Of a stretch of DNA of 56,574 nt, positions 38,001 through 53,000 are shown piece after piece (the stretch's first letter is position 1; every line of letters begins with the position of its first letter). This DNA is from Setaria digitata (Eukaryota; Nematoda; Chromadorea; Rhabditida; Setariidae), in the NCBI GenBank assembly GCA_003640385.1, contig RCAB01000416.1:1-56574 (forward strand), written 5' to 3'. The notes beneath the pieces are model-generated. The model worked only from the letters and a program-made list of their open reading frames with translations. It was not told the DNA's origin and ran no database searches. Made by a program: the position numbers and the translations under genes.

Positions 38001-41000
38001 TTAACATCATGATATGATATTGATAAAGCGACGCAGTAAAGTTGATTATCATTATGTAGGATAAGACTTTTGTTTGGATGAATTCACTTGGTTAGGGCTT
38101 TACTTGGCCACTAGACATTTAGTAAGCAAAAGCAATGAGAGTTAAGTGAAGTTTCACTCTAAACTTAATGTTATATAACAACTAGGGCGTGGCTTCCTTA
38201 TTTTTACTACTACTACTACCAGTGGTTGTAAAATAGTATTATATGAGAAAGATATTTTTCATGGATACAATCGTATAGCAATCGTTATCATTATCATCAT
38301 CCATTATTATAATTATAATCATTATTATCACCACCTTCCTTATTTGCACTATTACCAGAAGTCGTCATCACAATAATAACTATCATTACTGCTATCATTA
38401 CTACCTTTGACCTCATTCCCTATCACCGCTACTGTCACTATCGCCATTGTCCTTGCCATCATTATCACTATCACTACTTGCACTGTCACCATTACGGTAG
38501 CTATGCTACCATTAGCATTACCATTATTGTTAGTACTGTTGTCAAAATCAGTACTACCACCACTATGTGATTACATCATTATTAAGATTATCATTACCAC
38601 TATCGTAATCAGTGCCATATCTATTAGTTTAGAGAAGTACAGTGAAATTATTGCTGACACATTTAGGCTAGTAGAGTAAGTCCCGTGGCAATTCTTTTTT
38701 CCTATCAGAATTTTGATCTTTCTTTTTCACTCGAATTCTTTGCATTCCTTAAATGACAATAAAAGGGAGTTCCGAAAATTACGAATTCGTGAAAGATTAA
38801 TGATAAAAATAAAGAGGAAATGAGTTCTAGCACCTTCAATTATGACTGAAAAATCATTCACATCCGAAATTACATCTGTTATATTGAAGTTGCCAAGATT
38901 AATGCTTGGATTACGATAATATATACAAATTAAAATACTACTACCATGGATTGTAGCAATATTTATGCGCTATAATTGATGCATAATTTTGGTGCATGTG
39001 AAAGTCGCATAATATTATTACAAATTTTTATGCTGCTTTGAAATATGTTATTACTGAGATTACAATATTATGTATATATTATAGCAATTAATACCTAAGA
39101 TTACGATAGACATGCATCAGTCACTCCAATAGAATTAATCCATGTATAAAATAGCTATAACAATAGTAGCAGTAATCCACCAATATATGATTTTATAAAT
39201 ATAACATAAATTATGATTGACAATAAATGGCCAAGCATAACGTTGCATTAGAAATTTCTATCTAGCGGCTTTGAATTCTTTTCCAGTCAAAAACTGTAAA
39301 AAAAAAAAAAAAAAAAAGAAGAAAAAAAAAAACTTCAAAGAATATAAAGAAAAAAATAAAAAAAATTGCCGAAATTATAATAATAAAAGGAAGATAACGG
39401 ATGAGGTATGTGGTCTTAAAATATAAAAAGCATTGCTGTTATATTTTTCAATTATCATTTTAATATTCAGAAGAAAAACAAAATGAAATTGCATGTAAGG
39501 CATTTCAAAATGCTGAATTTTTCTCCCGAGACAATTTATTTTTATTTTTCATTTTTTTTTTTTTTTGTCACTTCTTTCTTACTTGCATAATATCAGATAG
39601 GTATTTGAGACAGTCAATAACGAAATACTTTCCTTTTCGTTTGATGAAAATTCAAATAAATGAAATTTAACTCAATACAAATAATTATTTCTTGAGAAAA
39701 ATTCATAAAGTGCTAGAGATATTTTTTGAAATGACTAATAAAAGAAAAACGCATTTTTTTTTTTTTGGAAAAATCAAAATAAAAAAAAAGTCGTAAAATA
39801 AGAAAGAAAGACGAAACTAAAATTGTGATAAAATTATTTTAGTATAAGAAAAGAACACATATTTAAAGAATTAAATAATTTAGGGAGAAGCAACATGCTA
39901 CAAAAGAAATTATTCATAAAAGAAAAAACTAATTTTTCCATTTGTTAAGCATGGCGATGAATTGCCAGTTGAGGAAAGTTGAAATTTTTTTTTTTTTTTA
40001 AATTTTTGATATATATGTGAAATATAAATAAATATGCATAACTTTTTTAGTTATAATCTGACTGATAAAATATGTATCTATTCAAAACTCCATTTTGATA
40101 AATATTACTGTTGATAGAAATTGCCGTTGTAATAATGATCGTTATTGGATGCATGTAGGGATAACAAATTTATAAAACACATATCTTTTAAACTAAATGG
40201 AATTTTTAAAGAATAAACTTAATTATTACTTTTCCTGACAGGAAATTTACCTCTCTCTCTCTCTCTTTTTTTTTGCTTCTCCTACTTTAGAGTATTCCTA
40301 ACAATGAGCATACAGAATTTGGAATATTAGAAACATTGGAAATGGCTTTTTTCCTCTTTTTTTTTTTCCCGGATAAAATGAGTAGGAAGGAAGTTTGTTT
40401 CATCGAGAGATTCTGAAGACAGCTGAGCAAGAAACAAAAAATATGTGGTTGTAAAATTTGCCATATTTCATTTCAGCTATCAAAACGTTTAGTGTGATGA
40501 TGCAAAAAATCGCAACAAAATTCTAAAATAATTATTCTTGAAAGATTGAATTGAAAATTCTGATACCTGAACTTACTTACCTGAGTTCCTTTTCGTTTCT
40601 CTCCAATTATCTAGTGTGTTATTTTATGGCCTATAGTTTAGGAATATTGCGCCAAATAGCTAGTCAGTCAGTTGGTTGATGGTTCATTGTGTCATCAATG
40701 TTCATTTGTTTTATTTCATTTCTTTTACGTAGCTAATTTTTGAGGCCAAAAAGAAAACGAGTAGAAAAAGTTTTCTGTTTCTTTTTTTTTTTTTTGAAAT
40801 ANCCCTCTTTTTTCTTTTTCTTTTCTTTTTTTTTTTTTCGCACTTCCCAATTTTTCATGCATCTTTTTAATTGATCAATTGTTAAAGTTGTCATTTTTAT
40901 AAATATTATATATAAGCAAGTTATTTGAATGCATTCATTCATCAAAATTGCAAATATTTGAAAAAGATAAGCAATTTATCAAAAATTGAAAACAACGATT

Positions 41001-44000
41001 TTAGAAAATTGACTTTTACAATTTTCTCTGGGGAATAAAATGGTAGGCGAGAATTGGATTCAAATATTCTACAAGATGCATTACATTCTATAAAGTGATA
41101 CTAAAAATTATGAACATACTAATAGTGAGTGAAGGAATGCTGTTGCGCATGTTAAATTATTAATATGTGCAAAAGATTCAGAAGTACTTTGTTAAAAAAA
41201 AATTTTTGCTTAATATTGGAAATAAAATTGGAAATAAAATTTAGTATTTTTTAATGTTTCATTCCTTTTTTTTTTTTTTTTTTTTTCATCCCCCTCCCCC
41301 CTTTCTTTCTTTAAATCTATGTACTAAAAATGTTAAACTATTAAAAAGTGATATGTGCAATGTATGGATTAGAAATTTTGCAAAAATTTTAGCGAATTTA
41401 GGAGAAAAATAAGGAAATTATAAAAAAAAAGAAAAGAAAAGAAAAAATTTGATAAATTGATAAATGTAAAATAAATCAACTAAATGACATCTAAAGAAAG
41501 AAACGGAAAGAAAAAAAAAAAAAAGGGAACATTAGTTTTTGAAAAATTTTCTCTCCGTTTTTGTGTGCAATTTTTTTCTTTTTGCTTTTTTTTTTTTNAA
41601 AACACATTTATTATCCTTTTCATACGCAATTTTATGAGTTAATCTGTATGTCACTGCGATATTTCAATTTTTTTTTTTTTTTTTATTTCTTGACGATTAA
41701 TTGAGGAAATTTTGAAAGCGAAAATTTTAAAGCATTGCAAATGAGTAAAAAGCATAAATGTGTTAAGAGCCGAACAATATTGCTGATTTTTAATTATCAA
41801 AATTTATTTTTATGCAAATCTAGCATTAAAAAAAAAAAAAAAAATTGTTAAAAAACAAAATCTATAAATAATGTGTATTATTAATTCATCTAAGTAAGGA
41901 AAATTTAAAATTTAGGATAAATTATAGCAATGAAAGCATGGTTTGCTTTTCCAACATTTAATCCTAAAGATTAAAATTAGCATACAATCATCATTGTTTG
42001 ATAATTTGAATTAGATTTTTTTCTTATTGCTTCGTTTGTTTTTTCTTTTTTTTTTTTCAGGAGGAACATTTTTTTTTCTTTTAATTTTCGTCGAGAGCTA
42101 ATTATCGGGAAAGGGCAAGATTTGTTGAGACCTATAATATGACTTTTAACATGTACACAATTAATTAAAAAATGCCTTCAAAGAAAAAAGAGAAAAACGG
42201 AATGAAGCTTTAACTCAATCTTGAATAAATGAACAATAGTAGCATAATAGTGGAAATGAATGAACAATAATTATAGGCCTGAATTCAAAAGACTGAGAAT
42301 TAAGGCGCAAAAGTAAGTGACTAGACTAGGCACTTTTTTTCTAATTAAGGTACTTCAATGAGACAGAAAAATTGTACTGCTAGAATGCAAACGTCTAAAA
42401 CAAATTTATCAGGAAAAAAGACAGGCTAGCAGAAGCAAAAAAAAACTAGTTTAAACAGTTAGGTCACAGATGAGCTATAAAATACAAAATAACCACTTGT
42501 CTTAAAACCATTGCTTGAAAGTGTGACAAAAGTTCTCATGCAGGAAGAATTTCAGCGAGTACAATTTTTCCAAATATTTATTTCCTATGGAGGGATTTTT
42601 GTCTCATTGTTTTATCCTTTTCAAATTTCAGTACAGCGATATGAATGAAGTTTAATAGATATGAAACGGATATAAAAAGTCCGAAATGACTTACCGAAAA
42701 CGGTCCAGCGAAACACTTGGTGTTCCAGCTATTGCTGCAAAAGAGAACTTTATAATAGCAACTTCTTAATTTTGAATAATTAATGCTTATTAGCTTTTTG
42801 TTATTCCGAAGAGCTGATGGAATAAAAAGAAATAAGTTCCAATTTTAAACTAGAAAATACAAAAACTCTTTGATGATATGAAAGTTTTCAAATGAAATAA
42901 CCTGAAATATTTGATTGTCATTTTTGAATATTTTGGAACAGAAGAGCTTTTGATTTTTATCACAAAATTAATATTGTCACGGAAGGTTCCTTGCTAATTA
43001 TTGTTTGTATAAAGCAAAAAAAAAAAAATTGTTTATCAGTTAATAATTAAGAATGAACAAAGGATTCAGTTCTACATAAATACAAAGAAAAACTTGTTAT
43101 TTTTTTTTTGCTAACGAGCAAAGTTTAAGTTCAATAAAATTGGTTTATTTGGGAAATTTAAAATTTAGGTATGAAATGAGTCTGCTTTAGTGTTTTCAAA
43201 GCTCAAAATTTGAACCAGCCTATCTGAACATTTTCAAAATTCAGCAGTTCATCATCAAACTTCAAATTTTAGAAGTAAATTAGCATATTTAAAGTTTGGT
43301 ATCATGTCATGAAGCTGGAACACAAATAGATTAGTATTTTGTATGAGGAATACTTAAAAGGTATGCTAGAAAATTAAGGTTACATTCATAATCTGAAGAA
43401 GTTTATTTGCATGAATATGATCAACCAAAATTTCGATAGTTTTTAAGGGTTTTAATTTATCAAAAAAACTGCTGTTTTATTGACATAAATAAATCAAAAT
43501 TTCATTTAATGCTAAAAAAAAAAAAAAAAAATGTAAGAAAAAGTACGGAAAAATTTCTATTTCATAGTAAAACTTTTATTTTTTAATTTTTTTTCTTTTT
43601 TTTTTTTTTTTTTACACTTTCTTCCAAAAAGAATTTGTCGATTTCTGTACTTCTCCATCATTTCTATCAAATTCATAAAAAATATCATGATAATTAACTT
43701 CGATCAGTTTAGCAACTGAATAATGATATGAAGATTAAATCAGTACTTTAGACAAAACTTACTAGCAAAATGTTATTTCCGAAACAGTTGGATTGGACGC
43801 TTTTCTCAAGTGACTGACAAGCTTTAGAAGAAGTTTTTTGCACCTTTACTAGTTGTAGTTTTGTTATACGGTGCAATTTTTTTTATAAAATTCAACAGAA
43901 GTTAGCATTTATTAAAACTGTGAAGCATCGAAAATTATCAGACTTATCAATCAATGCAAATGGTAAGCTAAAAAAGGAAAAATTTTCTCTTTACAAAAGT

Positions 44001-47000
44001 CATACAAAAGCCTTTTCATATAATTTAGTTTAAATTGACAATTTTTATCAATTTACTTTTTCCAAATTTCGCTAATCAATGAGCAAAAGCTTTGGCATGT
44101 AAATTTGCATATCATTATGATCAAATTTCACTATCCTTTTTGCTTTTTATTTTTTAGTTCGTTGGTTAGAATTAATTGAAATAATTCTTTGTTCATTCTT
44201 TTGTCACTAGTTCCAGAAATTCAAGAAAAAAAAAAAAAAAAAAGGAGAAAAATATGTGCGAAAATTAAAAGTTTTTGTTAAAATTAATCGTTTCAATGCA
44301 AATGAAATGTTCGAAGACAGTGTGTTCTTTTGTGTTTTTTTTTTTTTTTTCTGCGAGAAAAAATTTCCGAAAAATATTTCGTAAATTTTATTTTTGAAAA
44401 AAAAAAAAAAGAATGAAGAAGAACCACTTAAAATTTTGGAAAATTTTAATTTTGTCCCGTATACATTAGAAGTATTTAATTTAATTTCCTCAAAAAAAAA
44501 GAAAGAGTAAAAAAAAAGGAAGAATAAAAATAATAAATTCTTTTTTTCTAATTCAACTACATCAGCTAATTCAACTATAAGATATTATACAATTAGCCTT
44601 TATCAATCAACAAATAGCAAAATAATGATGGAATGATTAAGCAAAATTTGAGATTACAAATTTTAAACCGCCAAGGAGAACTGAAATTTCGTCCTCTTTC
44701 ACAATATTTAATTATCAGTGACTAGCCAGTCTCCTCCGCATTGAAAAGTATGGAAATTTTACTATTTGAAATTGCAATTTCATCCGAGATATTTCATTTT
44801 AACGTTGAATTTGAAAAATTCTAATTTATAATATTTATGAATTATTATCATTTCGTTGAGATCTGTGCACTTTTGCTAACATTTTAAATTTTAGCAAATG
44901 AAAAAATATGCAAAAGTCAGACTTCTAATTCTTCATTTATGAGGACAAATGAAGTGCTGAGAAGCTAGAGAACTCTTTTAAAAAATCAGGATCAAAACTT
45001 TGAGCAGTAATGTTTTCTCAAGACGTAAGTAACTTTTTTCCTTAAATTTTTTTCTCAAATATATTAGTGATATTTCATTTTAACGTTGAATTTGAAAAAT
45101 TCTAATTTATAATATTTATGAATTATTATCATTTCGTTGAAATCTGTGCACTTTTGCTAACATTTTAAATTTTAGCAAATGAAAAAGTAAATATATTAAC
45201 CTTTATCAATCAAAAAATTCTTTAAATACGTTTAAACGTATTTAAAGAATTTTAAAGAATTTTCATTTTATTTAAAGAATTTTTCAATTTTTATCAGTGA
45301 TCGTTTAAACAATAAGCTTAAACAGCATGAAGTAATCAAAAATGGACCTTTTGCTATTTCGTTTAATAAAACTGTATTAATAGTATTTTACTGAATGTGG
45401 AAATATAAATCTCTCTATAAATGTTGCGCTTATAAATATACAAAAAAAAAAAATTATTATCATCATTATTGTTATTACAATTATGATAACCATTGCTACT
45501 GTTTGTTATCTTTATAAGTGCTAACTATTATAATTTTCATATTTCGCTTAAAATTTTATTTAATATGATTTAGCTGCTATTGCTGTGTAAGGAAAGCAAG
45601 AATTATTTTCCATTACACCGAATGTGACGATAAATTTCTCCATTAATTTTCTAAATTTTCAAGAATTTAAAAAAAAAAAGAGAAGAAAGAAATAGTGAAA
45701 GATTGATTAATGCTTAATGAAATGGACAAGCATTAAATTTTGCTAGGATTCCAACTAGAAGGTCGTTAATTAAGCTCAAATTGTAAGTAAGTAGCTATAA
45801 TTGCAAAAATATTTAGCTGTTAGGTAAATTGTGATAGCGTTTAAAAGATAAAAAAAAAAAAAAGAAAAATTAATTTCTGAAATTAATTTAAGAACAATTA
45901 ACCGTTGTTAAAATTAGCTGGACATGCTACACCGGTATAACAAGGCTGCTCATCATCCGGACGATCGGTACTTTTACATGAATAATCAGCGATCCGTTCA
46001 CCTTCCTGTCTGCATTCGATCTGAAAAAAAAAAAAAAGCAAAAACTCAAAAATGAAATGAGGCGATTTTTTTTTTTTCCTTCTCCACTAACAATTCATTA
46101 ATTAATTACTCATTAGCACTTGCTATTATTTAATAAATGAAGTCATTTCTTTCCTTCTTCATTTATTACGTATTAAAAAAGTTTGTTCGTTCAAAAATCT
46201 CATTAGATTATTTAATCCAAATTTAATTTTATTTTCAAAATATTTCATTTGTCTTCATGTAATTTATCACCTGTCTTGTGCGGAAACCTTTACCACACGT
46301 AACGGAACAAGAAGTCCAATCACCCTTCTCCCATTTTGGACAACTTTTTCGATTGCATCTTCGACTTGTTGCCTGAAGAAGAAATTAATCGAATTAAGTG
46401 GTCAATTAAATTTCTTATAATTCTTTTCTGAGAATTAAATAGAAATGATTTATTCTAAATTTTTTCTTTTTATTTAGTTAATTTGCAAAATAGATTCTGA
46501 TACAAGTCAGAATATAGAAGACTGAAATATTTTCTTCTTATCATTGACTGAATTTGATTGATTTCAAAAATTTAAAACAAAAATAGGCACATTTTGAAAT
46601 AGTTATGGTATTTAATTAATTTGCGAAATTTCTATTAATTATAAAATTAAGGTTGCATTAAGTTGATTAAAAAAAAATTACTTTTTATTAATATTAAAAT
46701 TTTTCCAATTTAAATAAAGAAAAAAATTTCAAAAATTTCAAAGTGAAATTTATGAAATATCATCAAAATTCAAGTACAAAACAGTTATATCATCATAACT
46801 TACCGGTCGATGAGTTTGCCAACAGTACTGGTCATCAACTTTCCGATTTTCCAGAATAATGCCATTTGTGTCATTGGAACTTTCGACGCAATACACCGTT
46901 CTTGTTTGGTAGCCACCATTGCATGATACCGTACATTCGGACCATTTTCCAATCATCCATCTGAGGGAAAATTCATGAAGTAAAATTTTATTTCTTTTTT

Positions 47001-50000
47001 TTTTTGCCTTTTTCCCACAAATAATTTAAAAAAAAAAAAAAAAATCAAGCCGAAAAAGAAAAACAAAAAAAAAATGCTAACTTTTGGAATATTTGAGTGA
47101 CATGCATGACAATTGAATAATTTATTTTATATTTTATACTTTTTACACTTTTTTTACACTTTTTTTTTTTATAAAATTACTTTTTATAACTGTCCAGAAA
47201 TTTCTTCTTTTTTCTTTTCTTTTGTTTTTTTATTGCAAGACAATTAATAAAATATTATTTTACGCAATTTTATNATAAAATTACTTTTTATAACTGTCCA
47301 AAAATTTCTTCTTTTTTCTTTTCTTTTGTTTTTTTTTTTTTTGTTTTTTTATTGCAAGACAATTAATAAAATATTATTTTACGCAATTTTATGCATATCA
47401 CTCATTTCCAGTTACTTACTTTTTACTTCAATAAGCATTAGAGCATTCACCGAAGGATGTATGCTAATTAATTTCCATAAGAAAAGGCTAATTTCTTTCA
47501 ATATTTTGTTAGAAGAATATTTACTAATTATTAACTATTAATTAACATATTGAAAATTTCATTTTATTCTGAAGCATGATGAATTATTCCATTCTCTAAA
47601 TATATCTGGGTAATATTAATTACTACTGTAAAGGTAAAATTGAAAATTTTTTATCACTGTTTTTTTTTGTTTCTTTCTAAAAAAACTTACCGATCTTTTT
47701 TTTTTGACAGAATTTGATACTATTAAATGTAGCAATTAGTCTAATCATGCTTGAAATGAACGATTTATTACAATTTGTCAATAGCTTACTTCCGTTATCT
47801 AGATCACTATCATCTATTTTGCAAATTTATCAACTTGAATTGCTTTTTTTTTGAAAAAAAAAAAAAAAACATTCTTAGTTTTAACACATACATACATCCT
47901 TCGAGAAGTTGCAGCAGCAAATGAAAAATTAAAAGCCATTCGAAAAAAAAAAAGCATAATTTTTTTATTTTTGAAGTATTTTGTATCTTTTTTTTTGTAG
48001 CTGTTTTTTTTATTTTGTTTTATTTTTTTGTTTTTGCTTTTTTTTTGGCATTAAAATGAAAACTTTGTTGGCTAACGTAATATATTAAGTATTCATTTGT
48101 ACTGATAACGTTAACAAGAAAAGAAAAATTATGCAAATCGCATGCAAAAAAAAAATTCAATTGCATTGCTTTTTTTTTCTATTTTTTTTTTTTTTTTTGA
48201 GAAATTTAAATCGAAGCATAATTTTTTGGAATTTGCCAGAAAGTAGTGGAATAAGTTTCTTTTTTTTTCTAGGAAATTTCAGTCTGATATAATAAAATAT
48301 CAAAATTTTGCGTGTTACCAAAAAAAAAAAGAAAATTATCACTAATGCGTATTGTATTGAGACCTCACTTATTTCTATTAATTGGATGTCTGATTTAGTA
48401 TAAACACAGACAAATTTTTAATTGGTAAATATAAACGGGTCATTGATAATTACAAATAATTAATAGCAAATATTAATAAACAAATGAATTTCCTCTCACC
48501 GATGATCAGCAATATTTAAAAAGAAAAAAATATTTTTTCAAAATAAAAATTGATCATTCTTGATCCCATCAACTATTTACCGCTGAATTTCATTTCATTT
48601 CCTCTAATGCAATCCGAAAATTTTATCACAAAAATTGATAAAAAACAGATGGGGAGATATATGATAAGCTAATGAAAAGTTCGATTAGACTTTAAAAAAA
48701 TTTTTTTTTAAGTTAAATTATTTTTTAATTTTTTTTAAACTATTTCACAAGCAAGTTTTTCTCTTTTTTTTTTTTTAATTTAGAAATAAAATTAGATTAA
48801 ACTAATGTGTAGATGGACGGTTTGGCGACAATAGTGGTACAAAAGCATCATGCAAGGTTAATTAAGACAAATATATGAAATTTAGTAGAGAGTATTTAAT
48901 TGGGAAGTTAAAAATTTTATTGCTCTAAATGTCTTAAATAAAAAATATATGTATTTTTCTTTTAAAGTAATGAAAATTTAGAAAAATTTAATAGCTGCCC
49001 AGCGTGTTTGTAATATCTTTAAGAATGAAATTTGTTCAAAAAAAAAAAAAATATTTAAAAAATCTCTTGAAAAGGTAAAAATTTCAACCATAAAATTGAT
49101 ATGTTTGTTTTAGTTTCGTGCTAAAACAATATAAATCCACAAAGGAAAAGAGGGGGAGGGGGGGGGAAAAAAAAAAGCAAAATTTTAGGTTTAAGATGTT
49201 TGTTTGATAAGCTTATTGCATATATAGCATATTTTATTGTTGATGGCGAAAAAAAAAAAAAAATACAGCATTTTCAGAAAGCAATTATTTCTATCAATTA
49301 GAATTTTCCAATTTGCATACTAACTGCTCTAATTCCCTTTTCAATATCATTTTTTTTTTTTATGTCTTTCTTTCAAAACAAAAGTAAATAAATGAATTTT
49401 TTGAAATAATTTTAATTTTTGCAATTCAAAAATAAATTAGTTGTAAGTAAATCACCGCACTGCCAGCACACCGGCACACACCGTAATCTGAGAAGTTTTT
49501 TTATACCCTTTCTTATTTCTCTTTTCTCTCTCTCTCCGTCATACAAATGCATGCAGTAGTAGTAAATTCGTTTGCAATAACCTGCAGCTGAAAATATAAT
49601 ATTAAATCTTCTCATTAAAAATGGCCTCATTTTATTTTTTCCTTTTGGCAATTACGCCAATCTGTATGATATAAGAAAAATGAATTTGGCTTTTTTTTTT
49701 TTTTTTTTTGGCTTTTTTCAGCTACAAAATAAAAGTTAAGAAATAAATAATAGTTTATTAAAGATTCTAATTAATTAATTCATATGATGATGAAATTTAA
49801 CAAATTTGTCAATGCTATAGTGCAATTTTTGCAGGATGATAAATAAATAAAACAATTCGCTGAGCACAGTTCGCAAAAGCAAAGGAAAATAAGAGATTCA
49901 TCGAATTTAAATCTGTATAAGTTTTATGCGAAAAAATCTATGCCTTATAAGTAAATATACGTGTACGAATACGTGTACGTGTTTATGAGTGTATCTTGAT

Positions 50001-53000
50001 GATAAGTGCACGTGTGGAGTGTACCATGATGATAAGTGCGGAATGTTATGATATAGAAAAATAAATACGCAGATTAAAGTGAGACTAAATGATCTGTTAT
50101 CAGTGTCAACTTACTGATATGATACTGTAATCGTTGGTCTGAAGAGCGCAACGGTGATAATAGTTGTAATTATTAATATTTGCATTGATAATAGCAGTAG
50201 TAATAACAAGATCAAAGGGAGTGTTTCTTTTTTTCCACCATTTCTTTCTCTCTTCCTCTCTCTTTCCCCTCTGTGGCTAACACCAGAGAGACGGAAAAGT
50301 TTAGAATTTTATTTAATCACAATATAAGAAGCAGAAAAGGTAGTCAAAGAAATTTAGAGATTTATCTTTGAGAAAATTTTCCGAAAAAGCATTAGCAGAA
50401 TATGTGGAGCTAATTAATTATGCCGGAATTGTTGGCTAATTGTCAGGTTATAACATCAATACTGATATCAGAGAGGAAGGAAAAATCAGTAATCCATATT
50501 CGAAGACAAATTTCGAAAAGTAGCAATCGCAGAATCTGAATGAAATAATTATGACCGAATGATTTATATATTGGAGATAGATTGACTAGATTTACACACT
50601 GATTATCATGCATTCTGGATGCTAGTTAAGAAATAATAAGCGAATTAAGAATTTCAAATGATGGACTAATTAATTAACTCTAATATCGGCAATGATTTTT
50701 ACGTGAAAATTGTAATATGGAAAAAAGCGAAATTATTTGACAAAGTAAATATGGCAAATAGGAAGGTGGAATCTTTCATTTCATTGCTGGAAAGAAGGTG
50801 GAGAAAACTAAAATTAAGTGGTTGAATGAATGTGAAATAAGGTTGCAGCTTCCTCATATCTATCTAGTCAATCGAATTTTTTCAAGTTAATTAATTTCGA
50901 AAAATTGTTCTAAAAGTTTCTATTTAAACTTTGAAAAGAAAAATGTATAAGTATATATCAATTTATTTATTACTATTATTATCTCTTCAGCGATTCTTTT
51001 TCAACATGACAAATTAAAAAAGAGAAAGAGAAACGAAATCAATCAAATTTCTGTGTTGTAGCATTATTTCACAGCATAATACAAACAAGAGACGTTAACG
51101 AGACTGAAGCAAATACAAAATATTAGCTTAATTTTTCTTTTTTTTTTTTAATTCACAAAAAAAAAAAAGTTTGGTTGAGAAGATTGAGGCTGAACATGGA
51201 GGAATATAATATGTATGGGAAGAAAGTGCATTATGCTGGCTAAAGTGAAGAGTGATCGTAATTCTGGTAAAATATCATGTATATAATAATTTATTCAAAT
51301 TTTAATGAAATGATAATTTATTCAAATTTTAATGAAATGATAATTTATTCAAATTTTAATGAAATGATAATTTATTCAAATTTTAATGAAATGAATTGCT
51401 AATGGTTTGATGAAATTAATGGAATAATAATTAATTTAAATAAGAAAGAGAAGAAGTGAACAGTATGGGAAACAAACGAGTAAAGCAAATTATTATTTCA
51501 AATTAAATTTGTTACTTTTTTATGAAAATTTCTTTTAATGACTTCAGTATTTCATGAATTAATTTGTTTGTCTGATAAATCTTGGTTAAAAAAAAAAAAA
51601 AAAAGAAAAAAAAGGAATACAAAATTGGTTTGATGGTGAAGGAAAAATAATTCTAACGAAAAAAAAAATATGAAAATGATTTAAGATCTTGGGCAATTCT
51701 GATGGAACTTCTAATTTTTTAAGCAAGATAAAAAATGAATAGGGCAATTTTTAATTATTAAAAAATTCTTCCTTTCATTTCTTTCAGGAAACGAATAAAA
51801 AACCAACAAAAAAAAAAAAAAAAAATGGAAGGAAAGGATTCCTTCATTTTTCCAGTTTCTCTATAATAATCGGTCGTATATTAAATCTATTTTTGTCAAA
51901 AAAAAGTGATGAAAAAAAAAAAAACAAAATAATGCCTCTCACATAAAGCATTTACTTTTTTTTTTTTTAGATTCCTAATTTTAATTTGAAATGAAAAATT
52001 TAGAGGAAAATTTAACAATTGAATTTGGTAAATTCCTTTTCATTTGATATGAATGAATTAGATTTAATCGTTTTCAATACATAATTCTGTCGAAGTGCAT
52101 AACATCAAAGAAAAAAAAAAGTGAGGAAAGTGCGTTAATTTAAAAATTAAACTCCAGTTTCATTAATTACTAAGTGAGAAAATTTGATGAAATCAAGAAT
52201 TTATGATAAATAAAATATGAAATTTGCATCATTTCAAAAAATGTTGTACTAGTTGTGAAAGCAGTGAATATCTCTGTCATAGGAAAGATTCCAGGGCGCA
52301 TTAATTCAGTGATTAAGAATAAAATCATTTTTTAAACAAAATTCAAAATTCATTACACAACAAAAATTTAAGAATTATTTGCTAGTAATAAAATCCACTG
52401 CTCAGGCATCAAAATAATTTGATATTAATTTGAATCTAAACTTCAAAAATCATTTCCTAAATGACATGTCTAAAAAAGTGATTAGGAAAAAATTCTAACA
52501 TATGGGTTACATGAATGATTGAATTTTTAGGCTGAAACAGGTAATCTGAGCTCATTTTTTCATAAAAATTCATTTTACTCTTGCTGGCAGCAGGGATTTC
52601 CTGAAATGTGCGAAATTTCATTCTTTCGTTTGCCTCAAAACTTACTGAGACATTGAAGGCCTGGGATGTAGCATTATTGAAATTAAATATGTAACCGGTT
52701 TTGCGAATACAAACTGGGACACAGGGATGCTGCTAAATGACCGTAAAAGATTTGATGGAAATTTGTTTGAATTTTTTTACAATTTCAATTTCCAGGTGGA
52801 AAATTTCCTACTGTCGCATGTGTACTGTTAAATTTTGTATATTTCGTATTATTTTGTTTCTAATAATTAGTTTTTTTTTTCAGATAAAACAAAAAAAAAA
52901 TGAATAAATAAACAAAATCAATTTTTGAATTTTTAATATTCGTTCATCTTTTTTGAGCAAAGAAAAAGGAAGGTAAAGTATGTGAAAGAAGGAAAAATGA

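Larger units (their letters stand above)
34900..42694 (-). other. 7.8-kb intron, candidate site of the short-isoform promoter
   Basis: Separates the N-terminal TSP1 block from the central part. It contains three of the four single Ns, an ATC/ACC-rich imperfect repeat and a consensus donor CAG|GTAAGTAAG at 40580/40581 (minus strand) that could end a non-coding 5' exon. No coding exon is required here by phase. Confidence 0.5.
42735..45902 (-). other. 3.2-kb intron of the madd-4-like gene
   Basis: AT-rich. It contains the 118-base direct duplication and the 40-base palindrome listed separately. No exon is needed by phase. Confidence 0.6.

Noticed and set aside
38407..38679. 90-residue plus-strand ORF rich in T, I, V, L
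   Set aside because: It is a translation of a degenerate ATC/ACC/ATT repeat; it has no cysteine pattern or splice context.
49412..49651. 79-residue minus-strand ORF with a CxxCG-like stretch
   Set aside because: No splice sites in a fitting phase, lies in an intron, and the rest is low complexity.
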